From assembly GCA_028280485.1 (NCBI GenBank), contig JANQLS010000097.1, positions 1 through 64,000 of the forward strand: a DNA stretch of 64,000 nt, written 5' to 3'. A program made the translations under genes and the position numbers. The notes under the pieces are model-generated. The model was not told the DNA's origin. It worked only from the letters and a program-made list of their open reading frames with translations, and ran no database searches. This DNA comes from Planctomycetota bacterium. Lineage in GTDB: Bacteria > Planctomycetota > UBA8108 > JACQVS01. This document shows, in pieces, positions 8,493 to 17,914 of the stretch (its first letter is position 1; each line of letters begins with the position of its first letter).

Positions 8493-8936
8493 ATGGTTCA
8501 GAATCCTCCTCCTGGTTATCAGCGAGTCATTCCTTACATTCTTTATGATGATGCAGAGTCGGCGATCAAGTTTCTAATTGATGCTTTCGGATTTGAAGAG
8601 CGATTTCGGCTGCCTATGGGAGAGGGGATGATTGGTCACGCCGAGGTAGTGATTTATGACCATGTCATCATGTTGGCTTCGGTTCCTCCGCAGGAAGGTT
8701 ATTCGAGCCAATCAAAACTACCTGCTCGGTCTCAGATGATTTCTGTTTATGTCGATGATGTTGATGCCCACCATGAAATCGCAAAAGCAGCGGGTGCCAA
8801 TATTTTAGAAGGGCCTGCCGATCAGTTTTATGGCGACCGAAGATACCGTGTTCAAGACCCCGAAGGCAATGAGTGGGTGTTCACCCAACATATCAAAGAT
8901 GTAAAGCCCGAGGATATGGTTCCTCCGGAGTGTTAG
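8493..8936 (+). CDS. VOC/glyoxalase-fold protein
   Basis: 147 aa. This is a single vicinal-oxygen-chelate domain: VIPYILYDDAESAIKFLIDAFGFEE, then GHAEVVIYDHVIML, ISVYVDDVDAHHEIAKAAGA, YGDRRYRVQDPEGNEWVFTQH. This is the arrangement of PhnB/YdfO-like and bleomycin-resistance-like members, with His and Glu metal-ligand candidates in GHAEV and DPEGNEW. ATG 8493 is chosen because AAGG at 8482-8485 is well placed for it and too close for the GTG at 8487. Substrate unknown; it stands alone between unrelated genes. Confidence 0.8.
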   Translation: MVQNPPPGYQRVIPYILYDDAESAIKFLIDAFGFEERFRLPMGEGMIGHAEVVIYDHVIMLASVPPQEGYSSQSKLPARSQMISVYVDDVDAHHEIAKAAGANILEGPADQFYGDRRYRVQDPEGNEWVFTQHIKDVKPEDMVPPEC

Positions 8937-9436
8937 TCGTCTGAATGCTCATAGGATGTGAGTTTTAACGTAATAGTCGTAAACTTGCTCGAAGTGTGAG
9001 CGAGGGATCGAGATGTAGAATTGAGGGTTACTCGCCCTGAACCTACGTTCTTTGGCGATGACTCCATTCCACTAATAATGAATTTTGAAATCGAATTATC
9101 CTTTCACCCTCGCAGTAATAATGGTCGCTCCGATCCGCAGTATTAATGGTCGCGTTGCTCGGCAGTATTAATGGTCGCGTTGCTCGGCAGTATTAATAGT
9201 CGCGTTGCTCCGTGCAAATAAGCCTTCAGCTTACGAATTTTCTAAATTATTCGCTTATATGTCGATTTCATTCATTTAAATAACCCCTTCCCTCCCAACA
9301 ATTTAGACACCTCCTTCCCCTCCCAAATTCGTCGTCTAAACCATCGGATGATAATCTTCTTAGGCAGCTCTAGAAATAGATGTAGCTGATCATGATGACT
9401 CCAACATTTCCGGCACCTGTTAATCCTCTTGAATCT
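8937..9436. other. Intergenic region with tandem repeat
   Basis: 500 bp without a gene. It contains the 25-bp tandem repeat at 9112-9211. The remainder is AT-rich at 9215-9300, and I see no terminator after the VOC gene. Confidence 0.5.
9112..9211. repeat. Four tandem 25-bp repeats
   Basis: Units start at 9112, 9137, 9162 and 9187. The last three are nearly identical, gcagtattaatggtcgcg followed by ttgctcg; the first is degenerate (gcagtaataatggtcgctcc). The core gtaataatggtcg recurs in the 65-bp tandem repeats at 40011-40140 and, loosely, inside the multi-hairpin element at 10373-10384. There are no spacers, so this is not CRISPR. Confidence 0.85.
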
Positions 9437-10093
9437 ATGTTGAACCGAAACGCTTTGACACTTCTGGTTTTCGTTTCTTGGCTTTTGCTGACTTCCAATT
9501 CAAATGCCGAGCCCCAAAACAGTTTTAAATCAACTTTGTCGACTTACTTTGGAATTCCGGCATGGGAACTCGCCGAATTTCAAGCCCAAGGTATTCCAGA
9601 GGAGCATCTCCCCGTCGTTCTCCTGATTGCGGAGAAGTCCAAAACCTCCCCGCGAACCATCGTTGAATATCGATTACAAAATAAAAGTTGGATGTGGATT
9701 ACTCACAAGTTGGGATTGAGCGCAAAAATTTACTATTCAAAATCTTTGACCAACAACAATTCTCCTTACGGAAAAGCATTGGGCTATTTTAAAAGAACAC
9801 CGAAAGACAGTTGGATATCCATTCGCCTTGATGATCGAGAGATCGTGTTGCTTTCGGGATTGAAAGTTCTATGTTCGATCTACAACTGTACGCCTGATTT
9901 TGTTGTTAGAAATTTCAAAAAGCAAATCAAGTCGGTCGAACTGTTTGAGAAGGTTAAAACCTTAAAACCAAAGCGACAAAAGCCCAAGAGAAGAAAAGCC
10001 ACTCCGAATTTAGTACCTCGAAGATCGATTAAATTTGGAGATCAAGAAACGAAGACGAATAAACAAAGCTTTAATCGCTTAAGATTGAAATAA
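9437..10093 (+). CDS. Exported protein of unknown function with internal duplication
   Basis: 218 aa from ATG 9437, where the N-terminus LNRNALTLLVFVSWLLLTS is a clean signal peptide ending near SNSNA; ATG 9392 gives a longer N-terminus with no better ribosome site. The body has two similar segments: IPEEHLPVVLLIAEKSKTSP...IVEYRLQNKSWMWITHKLGL and LDDREIVLLSGLKVLCSIYNCTPDFVVRNFKKQIKSVELFEKV. Both are short helical modules of the form seen in exported unknowns of environmental bacteria. The C-terminus is strongly basic (KPKRQKPKRRK). I do not recognise a function. Confidence 0.65.
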   Translation: MLNRNALTLLVFVSWLLLTSNSNAEPQNSFKSTLSTYFGIPAWELAEFQAQGIPEEHLPVVLLIAEKSKTSPRTIVEYRLQNKSWMWITHKLGLSAKIYYSKSLTNNNSPYGKALGYFKRTPKDSWISIRLDDREIVLLSGLKVLCSIYNCTPDFVVRNFKKQIKSVELFEKVKTLKPKRQKPKRRKATPNLVPRRSIKFGDQETKTNKQSFNRLRLK

Positions 10094-10502
10094 GCAGGTG
10101 AATGGGGAAGTTGTGGAAATCTACGTACAAATTGAGAGAAGACGAAATTTTCCGCATTCGTTCCCTCGCTGAATTAAAAAGCTTTAATCTTTAGCTCTAG
10201 GTTGATAACTTGCTTCTTGAATTGATAAGATTCTAGCTGTTTTGAGTTAGGCTTAATTTATTAGGGCTAATTAGTTTCTGTTAAAACTTGCTCCTTCGGA
10301 GACAGTTTCAACCGTTCCGCCAAATCAAAGATTTGACTACACTCCGCTAAACATAGGGTCTTCGCCCCTACACAGTAATGATGGAATAAAGACCTCTTGG
10401 TCTTTGTTCATGGCCGAACTGATCCCAGCTCGGCTTAGTTCCTGTTTAATCAACAGGAACTAACTTTTCTCTGGTTAATTGTGGTTCTTGGGAATTTTGA
10501 TA
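10094..10502. other. Intergenic region with multi-hairpin element
   Basis: 409 bp without a gene. The first half shows nothing recognisable; the second half is the element at 10308-10462, which ends 40 bp before the next coding start. Confidence 0.5.
10308..10462 (+). repeat. Multi-hairpin intergenic element, copy 2
   Basis: Same block order as 1117-1235: caaatcaaagatttg (10321-10335), ctccgctaaacatag with tagggtcttcgcccctac, gccgaactg-atcc-cagctcggc, and ttcctgttt-aatc-aacaggaa. Relative to copy 1 it carries about 40 extra bases, including one more perfect hairpin, aaagacc-tctt-ggtcttt (10388-10406). Stem changes are partly compensatory. Both copies lie upstream of plus-strand genes. Confidence 0.55.
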
Positions 10503-11765
10503 ATGAATCCTGCTTTCGTTTTATGGGTGGCATTAAGTGGTGTGTTTCTTTTGACCTCTTGCACCTCTTACGAGGTTCAAACGGAAGAGAGAGTCGACAA
10601 AAAACTCGTTAAAAAAGAAATACAAGGGCTCACTGCTGAAAGAGTTCAAAAGTTTAATAGAGATCACCTGGTTCTCAAACTAACTCAAAGCGGAACGAAG
10701 TCCTTTGAGAATACAACCTACTATTCTCCTAAAGTGGTCTATGTGCATGATTCCTACGTAAAAGGGGTTTGGGATTGGCATTTTCCTCAAGCCATTCCGC
10801 TCATCAAAATGCTCCTGACGGTTCCCGCTTTACCATTAGACCTGGTTGCTTGGATAGGGACGGGGCCTTTTACCTATATCAGTAGTTCGGGTGCGAACGT
10901 TGAGCCGTATAATCGCATAACCACTCCGAAGGAACGGTTCTCAGAACCCGTTCCGATCCTCACTAAATTCAATATTGATATCACCGGTTCCACCACTCCG
11001 CTGAGCGCTCAAGTTAAATATAATAGCTCTCAAATCATCGTTCCTTTACTGAGCATTGCAAGGAGCTCTCTTAAAGCGGGAGCTCCCCAGGCGACGGTTT
11101 CCATCAAGTTCAATGGAAATGAAAAGGTTAAATCTTCGGTCAAACTTTCAGCCGAAGAACTGGCTTTAGTGTTGAATCGATCCATTACGGGAACCGATGC
11201 CGAACGCTTAGTGAAGTGGAATGAAGTCTTAATTCCTTGCCCAAAAGACGCTACTGTCGCCAGAAGTGAAATGGAGAGATATGTTGCGCCCATCCGCGCT
11301 CGAGAGAAGCGTCGATTAGCAGAGATCGCTCGTCAAGAAAGGCTCAGAAAAGAAGCTGAGCAGCGTCGCTTGGCTGAGATTGCCCGCCAAGAAAAGTTAC
11401 GCAAAGAACGAGAAGAACGTGAACGCCAAGCTAGGTTGGCAGCTGAGCGCCGAGCGAAAGAGCTTCGAGAGGCGAGAATAGCTAATGTGAAAGTTATTGC
11501 CGATCTCGATAAGAAACTGGAGGACCTCAAGAAACTTGAAAGTTTATCGAAGAGTGAAATGAGGACGGCTTATTCAGTTGAAATGCAAAAGGCTAGAGCT
11601 TTGAAAGTGGGACGATATGATCCTAACGATTCCCGAAGAAGTACAGAGGTTTGGGAAGCAAGGTATGGATTGCTTCGAGCAGCAACCATTGCGAATGAAC
11701 TCGATGATATCAGCGCTTTAGAAGCGGCGGCTTCTCAGATCAAATTGATGAAAGGGACTCGTTAA
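10503..11765 (+). CDS. Lipoprotein with coiled-coil region
   Basis: 420 aa from ATG 10503. The N-terminus PAFVLWVALSGVFLLTSC is a lipoprotein signal with lipobox LTSC and Cys20 as the lipidated residue. Around residues 95-125 a hydrophobic stretch (IPLIKMLLTVPALPLDLVAW) resembles the Pro-Leu-Asp segment found in YceK-like lipoproteins. Residues about 262-345 are a highly charged Arg/Glu/Ala coiled coil containing two copies of RRLAEIARQE(R/K)LRKE. The following gene starts one base after this stop, so the two are an operon and probably work together in the envelope. Function unknown. Confidence 0.75.
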   Translation: MNPAFVLWVALSGVFLLTSCTSYEVQTEERVDKKLVKKEIQGLTAERVQKFNRDHLVLKLTQSGTKSFENTTYYSPKVVYVHDSYVKGVWDWHFPQAIPLIKMLLTVPALPLDLVAWIGTGPFTYISSSGANVEPYNRITTPKERFSEPVPILTKFNIDITGSTTPLSAQVKYNSSQIIVPLLSIARSSLKAGAPQATVSIKFNGNEKVKSSVKLSAEELALVLNRSITGTDAERLVKWNEVLIPCPKDATVARSEMERYVAPIRAREKRRLAEIARQERLRKEAEQRRLAEIARQEKLRKEREERERQARLAAERRAKELREARIANVKVIADLDKKLEDLKKLESLSKSEMRTAYSVEMQKARALKVGRYDPNDSRRSTEVWEARYGLLRAATIANELDDISALEAAASQIKLMKGTR

Positions 11766-11766
11766 G

Positions 11767-14133
11767 ATGAAAATTCAGTCCATTTTTTCAATCAGCGCTT
11801 TTGTAGTTTTATTTAGTTGTTGCTTGAGTTTCACTCCTCTTCAGGCTCAAGACTTGGTAAAAGGGGGAATAAAGGGTGAAAAGAGAGAGTATCTCGCTAA
11901 TAGCCCTACTCAACAAACCTCCTATTCGGGCACCTCTACCAGTGGTTACCCTATTCAAATCCAACTTTACGATTTAGTTTGCAAGTACAACTTAGGTGTA
12001 TTCTTCGGAGAACCAGTTGAACATTGGAACTTTAAATATGTTTTGGGTACTAAAGTCGTAACCAATATTGGTTGGTCTGAAATTTATCTCATGAGTGATG
12101 ATTTTAGAAACAAGAAAGTGGATGTCGAATATGGTGGGCGCGGAGTCAAGATTGGGGTCACTAAAGATATTTGGCAGAAGATTAAAGTCGTCGATTTTAA
12201 TTTCATCGCAATGACTCATCGGACCACCGCCTTTCATGGTCCCGTGCCGGGTATCTTAGGTAAAAGTGGGGAGTGGGGTTGGGATATGACGGGGAGTCCA
12301 AACTGGAATCAAGCGATTACCCGCCAGAATAAGCCGTTAGATTTAGGTCGAGGGCGTTCGAAGTTTCCCGATAAAAGTACTTATCTTCCAGAGAAAGAAG
12401 CCAAGGCTGAGTGGAAAAAACTTCGTGAGGATCAAAGGAGTCGACCTCGGGGAGCCTTTTTCGACCTTAAAATTTATGGATTCAAAGTCGACTTAGTCGA
12501 TGTGCTTGCCCTGATAGAAAAGCATGAACCAGGTTCTACTCGATACTTATTTAAAAGTCCGCCTTTAGGAAAAACGACAAAGCCCAATTCAAAAAAGAAA
12601 CCTAATCCACTCAATGAAAATGGCCTCGACACTCAAGTGGAGTCGATGATCAACGATTTTCATCGAAGAAGACTTTCGGGTGAGAATGTGGCCCGCCGTG
12701 AAAAGGCCATCAATGACATCATTGAAGGTTTAGATTTTGGGCTCAATTCCCGAGTTCGTGACCAATGGAAAGAGTATAAAACTCAAAAGCTTCGACTACG
12801 GCTTCTTCCCGGGATTCAGAAGTTAGCGGATCAAGTTCAGAAAGAGCTGGCTAAGTCGAGTGAAGATCGACCGCAGGTGAGTGAGTATCTTAAAAAGCAA
12901 TTGGCGTCATTTGAATTGCGATTGAAGGCCGAAAAAGATGTCCCGGAAGACATCAAAAAGCTGTGGTTAAAGCTTTCAACTTTCTCTGCTGATCGTATTA
13001 CGGATGGGTTTCAAGGGAAATTGTTGGTGTCGAAAACGATCTCAAGTATTTCATCCTGGATTGCTCCTAGAGTTAATGTTAACAATTTTACGGTTTATGG
13101 ATTTTCAGGATCTGACTTAAATGATCTTGTGGTTGCTCTTGATAATTACAATTCTAAAGTCGGCGCCTTTAAGATTTCCACTGGGCAAAAAATTTGGGAA
13201 GTAGGTCTTCGAGAAGATGGGGTCACCTGCTTTGATGGGGAACACATTATTTTTCAGGGTGCACTCGATCCAGGCCCAGCTCAGTGGCCCAACCTTGTGA
13301 TTAGAATTCGTGATGGAAAGCGGTTTCATCGAAATAAGAACTCATTTAGTGCGCCACGGCATGTTTCAGGATTACTTTACTCTCAGGTGAATAGGATTCG
13401 TTTTCGTGCCCCAGAAGACGGTTTAGCTCGAATCTTTTTCCCTGAGGAAAATCGATACGTTGAAGTTCCAGATCTTAAACCTCAAGGAACAGGCAGTATC
13501 ATTGGATACGAATTTTCAACTCACAAACAATTATGGCGTAAAAGTTTTTCTGGATGGATAGATTCCGTATACGGATTTGGAGATCGCTACGTCATTCTTT
13601 CTAAATTTGATTTTGAAAGAGGGGTTGGGTCTGTAAAAACTAAATCATTAATTAATGTCGTCAGTGGAAAAACCTTAGTGGAATTAAGAGGAAAAGAAGA
13701 AGCCTGGAGTTCCCACTTACAAAAAGAATTTACTCGTAGAGCGATTGCTAATCAAGACGGCTCCTTTTTGGAAATATCAGAACGAGATTCAGATTATTTG
13801 CAAGTGCGAGATATTTCAAGTGATGGCCGGTGGGTGGTGATTAAAGACTCGATTGTCGAGCGCAGCACAAATCGTACAATTGGTCATTTTCCACGAAACC
13901 AAGCTCAAATTATAACTAGCCCTGGTGATTCAAGTTTTTTAAGCGGTGATCGGTTTTACATAACCTGGCAGGGCGATCTCCTCGATTTAGCACCTCTCAG
14001 AAGTGGAGGATCTATTAAAAAAGTTTTTGATCTAGGCAATAATACAAAAGGTTGGAAGTTTTTAGTTAATAAAGAGAAGACCTTAGTTCTATTTATAAAT
14101 CGTTATTCTGGTGAGGTGAAATTATTCAAATAA
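11767..14133 (+). CDS. Exported protein with C-terminal PQQ-like beta-propeller
   Basis: 788 aa. The signal peptide covers residues 1-28 (SAFVVLFSCCLSFTPLQAQ). Residues about 50-200 form a domain I do not recognise, with GWDMTGSPNWNQ near 175. Residues about 290-410 are helical and charged. The C-terminal 370 residues look like a quinoprotein-type propeller: GAFKISTGQKIWEVGL near 467 and GYEFSTHKQLWRKSF near 580 carry the G-x-x-x-W motif, and INVVSGKTLVELRG follows. No quinone-binding residues are evident, so a binding scaffold is likelier than a dehydrogenase. ATG is one base after the upstream lipoprotein stop, implying translational coupling. Confidence 0.7.
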   Translation: MKIQSIFSISAFVVLFSCCLSFTPLQAQDLVKGGIKGEKREYLANSPTQQTSYSGTSTSGYPIQIQLYDLVCKYNLGVFFGEPVEHWNFKYVLGTKVVTNIGWSEIYLMSDDFRNKKVDVEYGGRGVKIGVTKDIWQKIKVVDFNFIAMTHRTTAFHGPVPGILGKSGEWGWDMTGSPNWNQAITRQNKPLDLGRGRSKFPDKSTYLPEKEAKAEWKKLREDQRSRPRGAFFDLKIYGFKVDLVDVLALIEKHEPGSTRYLFKSPPLGKTTKPNSKKKPNPLNENGLDTQVESMINDFHRRRLSGENVARREKAINDIIEGLDFGLNSRVRDQWKEYKTQKLRLRLLPGIQKLADQVQKELAKSSEDRPQVSEYLKKQLASFELRLKAEKDVPEDIKKLWLKLSTFSADRITDGFQGKLLVSKTISSISSWIAPRVNVNNFTVYGFSGSDLNDLVVALDNYNSKVGAFKISTGQKIWEVGLREDGVTCFDGEHIIFQGALDPGPAQWPNLVIRIRDGKRFHRNKNSFSAPRHVSGLLYSQVNRIRFRAPEDGLARIFFPEENRYVEVPDLKPQGTGSIIGYEFSTHKQLWRKSFSGWIDSVYGFGDRYVILSKFDFERGVGSVKTKSLINVVSGKTLVELRGKEEAWSSHLQKEFTRRAIANQDGSFLEISERDSDYLQVRDISSDGRWVVIKDSIVERSTNRTIGHFPRNQAQIITSPGDSSFLSGDRFYITWQGDLLDLAPLRSGGSIKKVFDLGNNTKGWKFLVNKEKTLVLFINRYSGEVKLFK

Positions 14134-14204
14134 GGAGTTAGTGGATTCTTTTAACTAAAGCCATGAATGAACATGATTTCGTAATGAATTCGTTTCTTGT
14201 TAAA

Positions 14205-15353
14205 TCACAACCCATAAACAAATTCACCCGCATAGCCCACTAGCTCAACGTAACCGTAGCCAGTAATCGCTTTGGTGTTCCTCTTCCCAGTGAAGCGGCA
14301 AAGCCCTTCGAAGTAATTAACGCCCGTCGTTCCTTGGGTCAATAATTCCTGGCCTGAGATGACCGGTTCCACTTCTAACTCAATATTGTGTTTCGGAACT
14401 CGAAGCTTCCATTTGGAGGGGTAAATCCCTCCGCTTTCGGGGCTCGTCCAGGTTTGTAACACTTCCACTTTAAAGTCATCTTTCACTAGGTGATGCCTTT
14501 TACCATCCGGTAGTCGAATCGTTCCTGAGCTTTTCGCTTCTAATGTCCCATCCTTCTTACGAATGAGATAGAGCATCAAATCGGTTCCATCGTCTAAGGG
14601 CACACTGAACCAATCCCAGCCAACTTGATCCTTTGAAAGCTGGTTGCTCCCGAATTCATGGTCAAACCAAAGAGATCCATCGACGACAACTTCCTTACCA
14701 CTCACGCGATCTTTGATCGTTCCCCTCGCTTGAAGTCGGGGGCGAGAATAATAGTAAGAAGCTTGTCCCTCAGCGCTACCCTTTTGACTGAGCCCAGGAA
14801 TTTCCCCGTGTAATAGAGGTTCGGTGGTGGCGGTCAAAGTTAATTGGATCAACTTTTGTTTAACTCTAAACTTAATTTCCCACTTCGTTTCTTGGCTTGT
14901 GTTTTCAATCTGTTTGAGAGTATCACCCCATATTTTTACATTTAGATTTTCTGAATCAGAATGAGCCCACCCCTTGGCCTTTCTTGAGCTGCGTTGATCG
15001 AAGGAAAATTCTTTTTGACTCACATCGGTGAGGGCACCGTGAAAGAAAAATACATCTTGAACGGCTAATGGGGATTGTCGGGGACTTTTTAGTTTCGACA
15101 ACAAGCTTCGAAACCAAGTAGCTTGTATCCCGTAGAGATTACCTTTTGAATCCTTCAAATTGCCCGTTAAGTACCACCACTCGGTTTTATATTCTGGGTG
15201 GTTTCCATCATCCTGAGGGAAATTAAACTCTCTAGGTCGATCGGCTCTTTTGAAATCCTGGGCATCGACATTGCTCATTAAATTCAAAAGAACGATGAAG
15301 CTAAAAATGAAATAACGTTGAATTGGATATTCGTTAAAGAGGCGCAATTTCAT
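14205..15353 (-). CDS. attH: AttH/CrtC-like lipocalin-domain protein
   Basis: 382 aa. After a signal peptide (FIFSFIVLLNLMSNVDAQ) come DFKRADRPREFNFPQDDGNH and YKTEWWYLTGNLKDSKG, the hallmark of the AttH/carotenoid-1,2-hydratase (CrtC) family, two consecutive lipocalin-like barrels. WFDHEFGSNQL near residue 228 and VGWDWFSVPLDDGTDLMLYL near 245 are further family motifs. AttH accompanies an AttEFG-type ABC transporter; its substrate is not established, but hydrophobic ligands are assumed. The ATG overlaps the stop of the upstream permease as ATGA (15350-15353), so the two are co-translated. The symbol is by family and context only. Confidence 0.85.
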   Translation of the reverse strand: MKLRLFNEYPIQRYFIFSFIVLLNLMSNVDAQDFKRADRPREFNFPQDDGNHPEYKTEWWYLTGNLKDSKGNLYGIQATWFRSLLSKLKSPRQSPLAVQDVFFFHGALTDVSQKEFSFDQRSSRKAKGWAHSDSENLNVKIWGDTLKQIENTSQETKWEIKFRVKQKLIQLTLTATTEPLLHGEIPGLSQKGSAEGQASYYYSRPRLQARGTIKDRVSGKEVVVDGSLWFDHEFGSNQLSKDQVGWDWFSVPLDDGTDLMLYLIRKKDGTLEAKSSGTIRLPDGKRHHLVKDDFKVEVLQTWTSPESGGIYPSKWKLRVPKHNIELEVEPVISGQELLTQGTTGVNYFEGLCRFTGKRNTKAITGYGYVELVGYAGEFVYGL

Positions 15354-17914
15354 TGTTCCCTTAAAATTTGAGCTAAGGATTGATTCTTGACGGCTTTAAA
15401 GGGAATAAAGCTCGCTACTAACCCGGCTCCTAAAGCGAGGCTACAAGTTAGTGCAATCTCTGATAGGGGCCAATGAAAGGGGAGACTCCAACCGAATGCT
15501 CGCAAGTTAACTACACTGATGAGAATCCAAGCCAAGATAGCTCCCAATGGAATGGCTAGTACTACGGGTACTAAGGCTAAGGTGATGGACTCAGCCAACA
15601 GCAATCGCGTGATCTGGCGTAAGCTCGCTCCGATGGAACGAAGCGTTGCAATTTCTTTAGCCCTCTCGATGAAGAGGCAATAGAGAGTGACCCCGATACC
15701 CGTCAAAGCTAAGATCGTTGCTATTGTTTGTAGGAGATACGTGAGTTGAAAGGTGCGATTAAAGATCTCTAAAACATCGGCTCTCAATTGGGAGTTCGAG
15801 CGTATTTTTAGAAAATAGGATTTCGCAGCATCTTTTCTTAATTTTTCACTGAACGCTTCGGCATCGATTCCTGGCTTTAAATAGAGGCCCATATTGCGTA
15901 CACCCGTATCGCCGAACTCTTGAACAAAACGTTCTTTAGAGGTTGAAGCGTAGCCTCGATCGTAAGAATAGTCTCGAAAGACTCCAGCAACGGTTAATTG
16001 CCGTTCACCTTGGCGACTTGAAAGAGGGAACGGATCTCCAACGCTAAGGTCGTGCTTTGTTGCCAATGGCTCTGAAATGATAACTTCTCCGGCTTGGAGC
16101 ATTTTGAGGGCTCTGTCGGGATTCCCCTCTAAGAATTCTAACTTATGAACATGACTTCCGGAGTGAAGGTCGATTCCCGTAAAGAAAATACTTCCGTCTT
16201 TAAAGGGAATCTCTAAGCCTCTTAGAGTATCGACATTTTCAATTTCCTCGTAGTTCTTGAGATCAGCTAAAAACGATTCAGGAATTTTTGCGTTGTTTCT
16301 CGAAACTTTTTCGTAAGCATCGGCTATATAAACATCAGCTTGTAAATTGGATTGTACCCATCTCATGACTTCTTTTTGAAACGAAGTCACCATGATGATG
16401 ACTCCAATTGTCATGCCTAATGACACTCCTAAAGCAGCAGCTGCACCACTGGTTCTCGATAAGGAACGATAGAGTGCACCCAGTGCGATGGGTAATAAAT
16501 GAAAGCCCATTTGTTCGCTCAGTCTTTTAAGGGCGGGTAAGACTGTGGCTAATATCGGGGGCAAGGCGCAAGCCGCGGATACCAAGAAAAAAATCGAAGC
16601 GAGGATTCCTACCCACCAACCTCCGACCTCGAGATTGACGGATAAAATACCCATCCCAAAACTGAGGATCGACAGGGCGACGAGTCGTGGGAGATGGATT
16701 TTGTAGTCGTGTTCTTCGCGACTTCTAATTCCAGTTAACCGCGGTGAAGTTTTTGAAGCATCGCTTGCCGGGATCCAACCCGCTAAGGCGGTGATTGCGG
16801 TAGCCCCAGCTATAGTGATCACGACAAGTGTTCCACTGATGGGGGTGATCTCAACTTGAATAAAAGTGTAAAGATCGGTGATGGTTTGCGAAATGGACCC
16901 AGTGAGTCCTTGAGCGAGCAGGTTTCCAATGACAATTCCAAGTCCGCTGCCTATTAATCCGAAGAGTGAAATTTCGACTAAAATAGCTAAGCGAAGTTGA
17001 AAGCCTTCAACTCCCAAGCAACGAAGTTGCCCCATCAGTTGTGATCTCCTCACGACTCGAAATTGCCCAGCGTTAAAAACCAACAACGAACCTACTAACA
17101 ATGCTAAGCTACCGAGTGCGGCTAAGTTCAAGCGGAAAGCATCCACCATTTTGGCAGTGCGTTCTCCTCGTTGGGAGGGGCGTTCCAATCGTTCACCCGG
17201 TTTTAGAATTTGCGATACTTTCTCTTCTTCGCCCTTCTTGATGATGAGATCGAACCGATCGATGGTTTCGGTTCTTCCTAAGACTTCTTGGGCTGTTGCG
17301 ATATCAACGACGGCCGTTTCTCTTACAGCTTCGCCTAAGACTTCGAAATCATAGATTCCTAAGATTTTTAAACTCTTTAATTCGCCACGAACAGCAACTT
17401 GAATCAAATCATTTAATTTTAGATCATTCTCTTCGGCCCAGGAACGTGAGACCAAAGTCGATCCAGCTTCGGTGAGAAACGAATTGAAATCGCTGGGACT
17501 GACTAAGGGTTCATTCGCATTCACCGTTAAGAATGGATTGGATAAAAGCGGATCGACTCCCAAAATACGAAGGGGGCCAATCTTCTGATCGAGCTTTTGG
17601 TGATCTCTGTAAACCTGATGGATAGAGACGTAGTCTTCAACAATCGGTTGGGCGGCTTGAACGGAGGGGTGATCCATGAAATCCGTGAAACGAGCAGGAG
17701 GAAGCCCTCCCGTTTGAGAGACTTCATGGGTGGTTTTACCGGATACCGCTTCCACGGCGCTCACAAAACTCGAACGAGCTGCGCTTCCCGCGAGTTGGAT
17801 CGCGATAAACAGCGCAACTCCTAGGGCGATCGCTAAAACTGAGGCGATCGCAGAACCGGGATTTTGCCGTAGATCCTTAAGAAATAATTGAAGAATGGTG
17901 GTGGTAGAACGCAA
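15350..17914 (-). CDS. FtsX-like ABC transporter permease (AttF/AttG-type)
   Basis: 854 aa. The sequence starts with FLKDLRQNPGSAIASVLAIALG and a first membrane span, then a large periplasmic MacB-like domain, an FtsX domain with spans near residues 260-380, a second periplasmic part, and a final FtsX domain (TIATILALTGIGVTLYC, ERAKEIATLRSIGASLRQI) near 720-850. This double-FtsX layout is that of LolC/E-like and YbbP/AttFG permeases, which use ATP to extract or move lipophilic molecules rather than translocate across a channel. The start is TTG 17914; a stop lies in frame 21 bp upstream, so no ATG is possible. Its ATPase is not adjacent; 25970-26713 is the candidate. Confidence 0.88.
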   Translation of the reverse strand: MRSTTTILQLFLKDLRQNPGSAIASVLAIALGVALFIAIQLAGSAARSSFVSAVEAVSGKTTHEVSQTGGLPPARFTDFMDHPSVQAAQPIVEDYVSIHQVYRDHQKLDQKIGPLRILGVDPLLSNPFLTVNANEPLVSPSDFNSFLTEAGSTLVSRSWAEENDLKLNDLIQVAVRGELKSLKILGIYDFEVLGEAVRETAVVDIATAQEVLGRTETIDRFDLIIKKGEEEKVSQILKPGERLERPSQRGERTAKMVDAFRLNLAALGSLALLVGSLLVFNAGQFRVVRRSQLMGQLRCLGVEGFQLRLAILVEISLFGLIGSGLGIVIGNLLAQGLTGSISQTITDLYTFIQVEITPISGTLVVITIAGATAITALAGWIPASDASKTSPRLTGIRSREEHDYKIHLPRLVALSILSFGMGILSVNLEVGGWWVGILASIFFLVSAACALPPILATVLPALKRLSEQMGFHLLPIALGALYRSLSRTSGAAAALGVSLGMTIGVIIMVTSFQKEVMRWVQSNLQADVYIADAYEKVSRNNAKIPESFLADLKNYEEIENVDTLRGLEIPFKDGSIFFTGIDLHSGSHVHKLEFLEGNPDRALKMLQAGEVIISEPLATKHDLSVGDPFPLSSRQGERQLTVAGVFRDYSYDRGYASTSKERFVQEFGDTGVRNMGLYLKPGIDAEAFSEKLRKDAAKSYFLKIRSNSQLRADVLEIFNRTFQLTYLLQTIATILALTGIGVTLYCLFIERAKEIATLRSIGASLRQITRLLLAESITLALVPVVLAIPLGAILAWILISVVNLRAFGWSLPFHWPLSEIALTCSLALGAGLVASFIPFKAVKNQSLAQILREQ

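Noticed and set aside
9112..9211. Possible CRISPR array
   Set aside because: Units are contiguous 25-mers without spacers and no cas genes are present.
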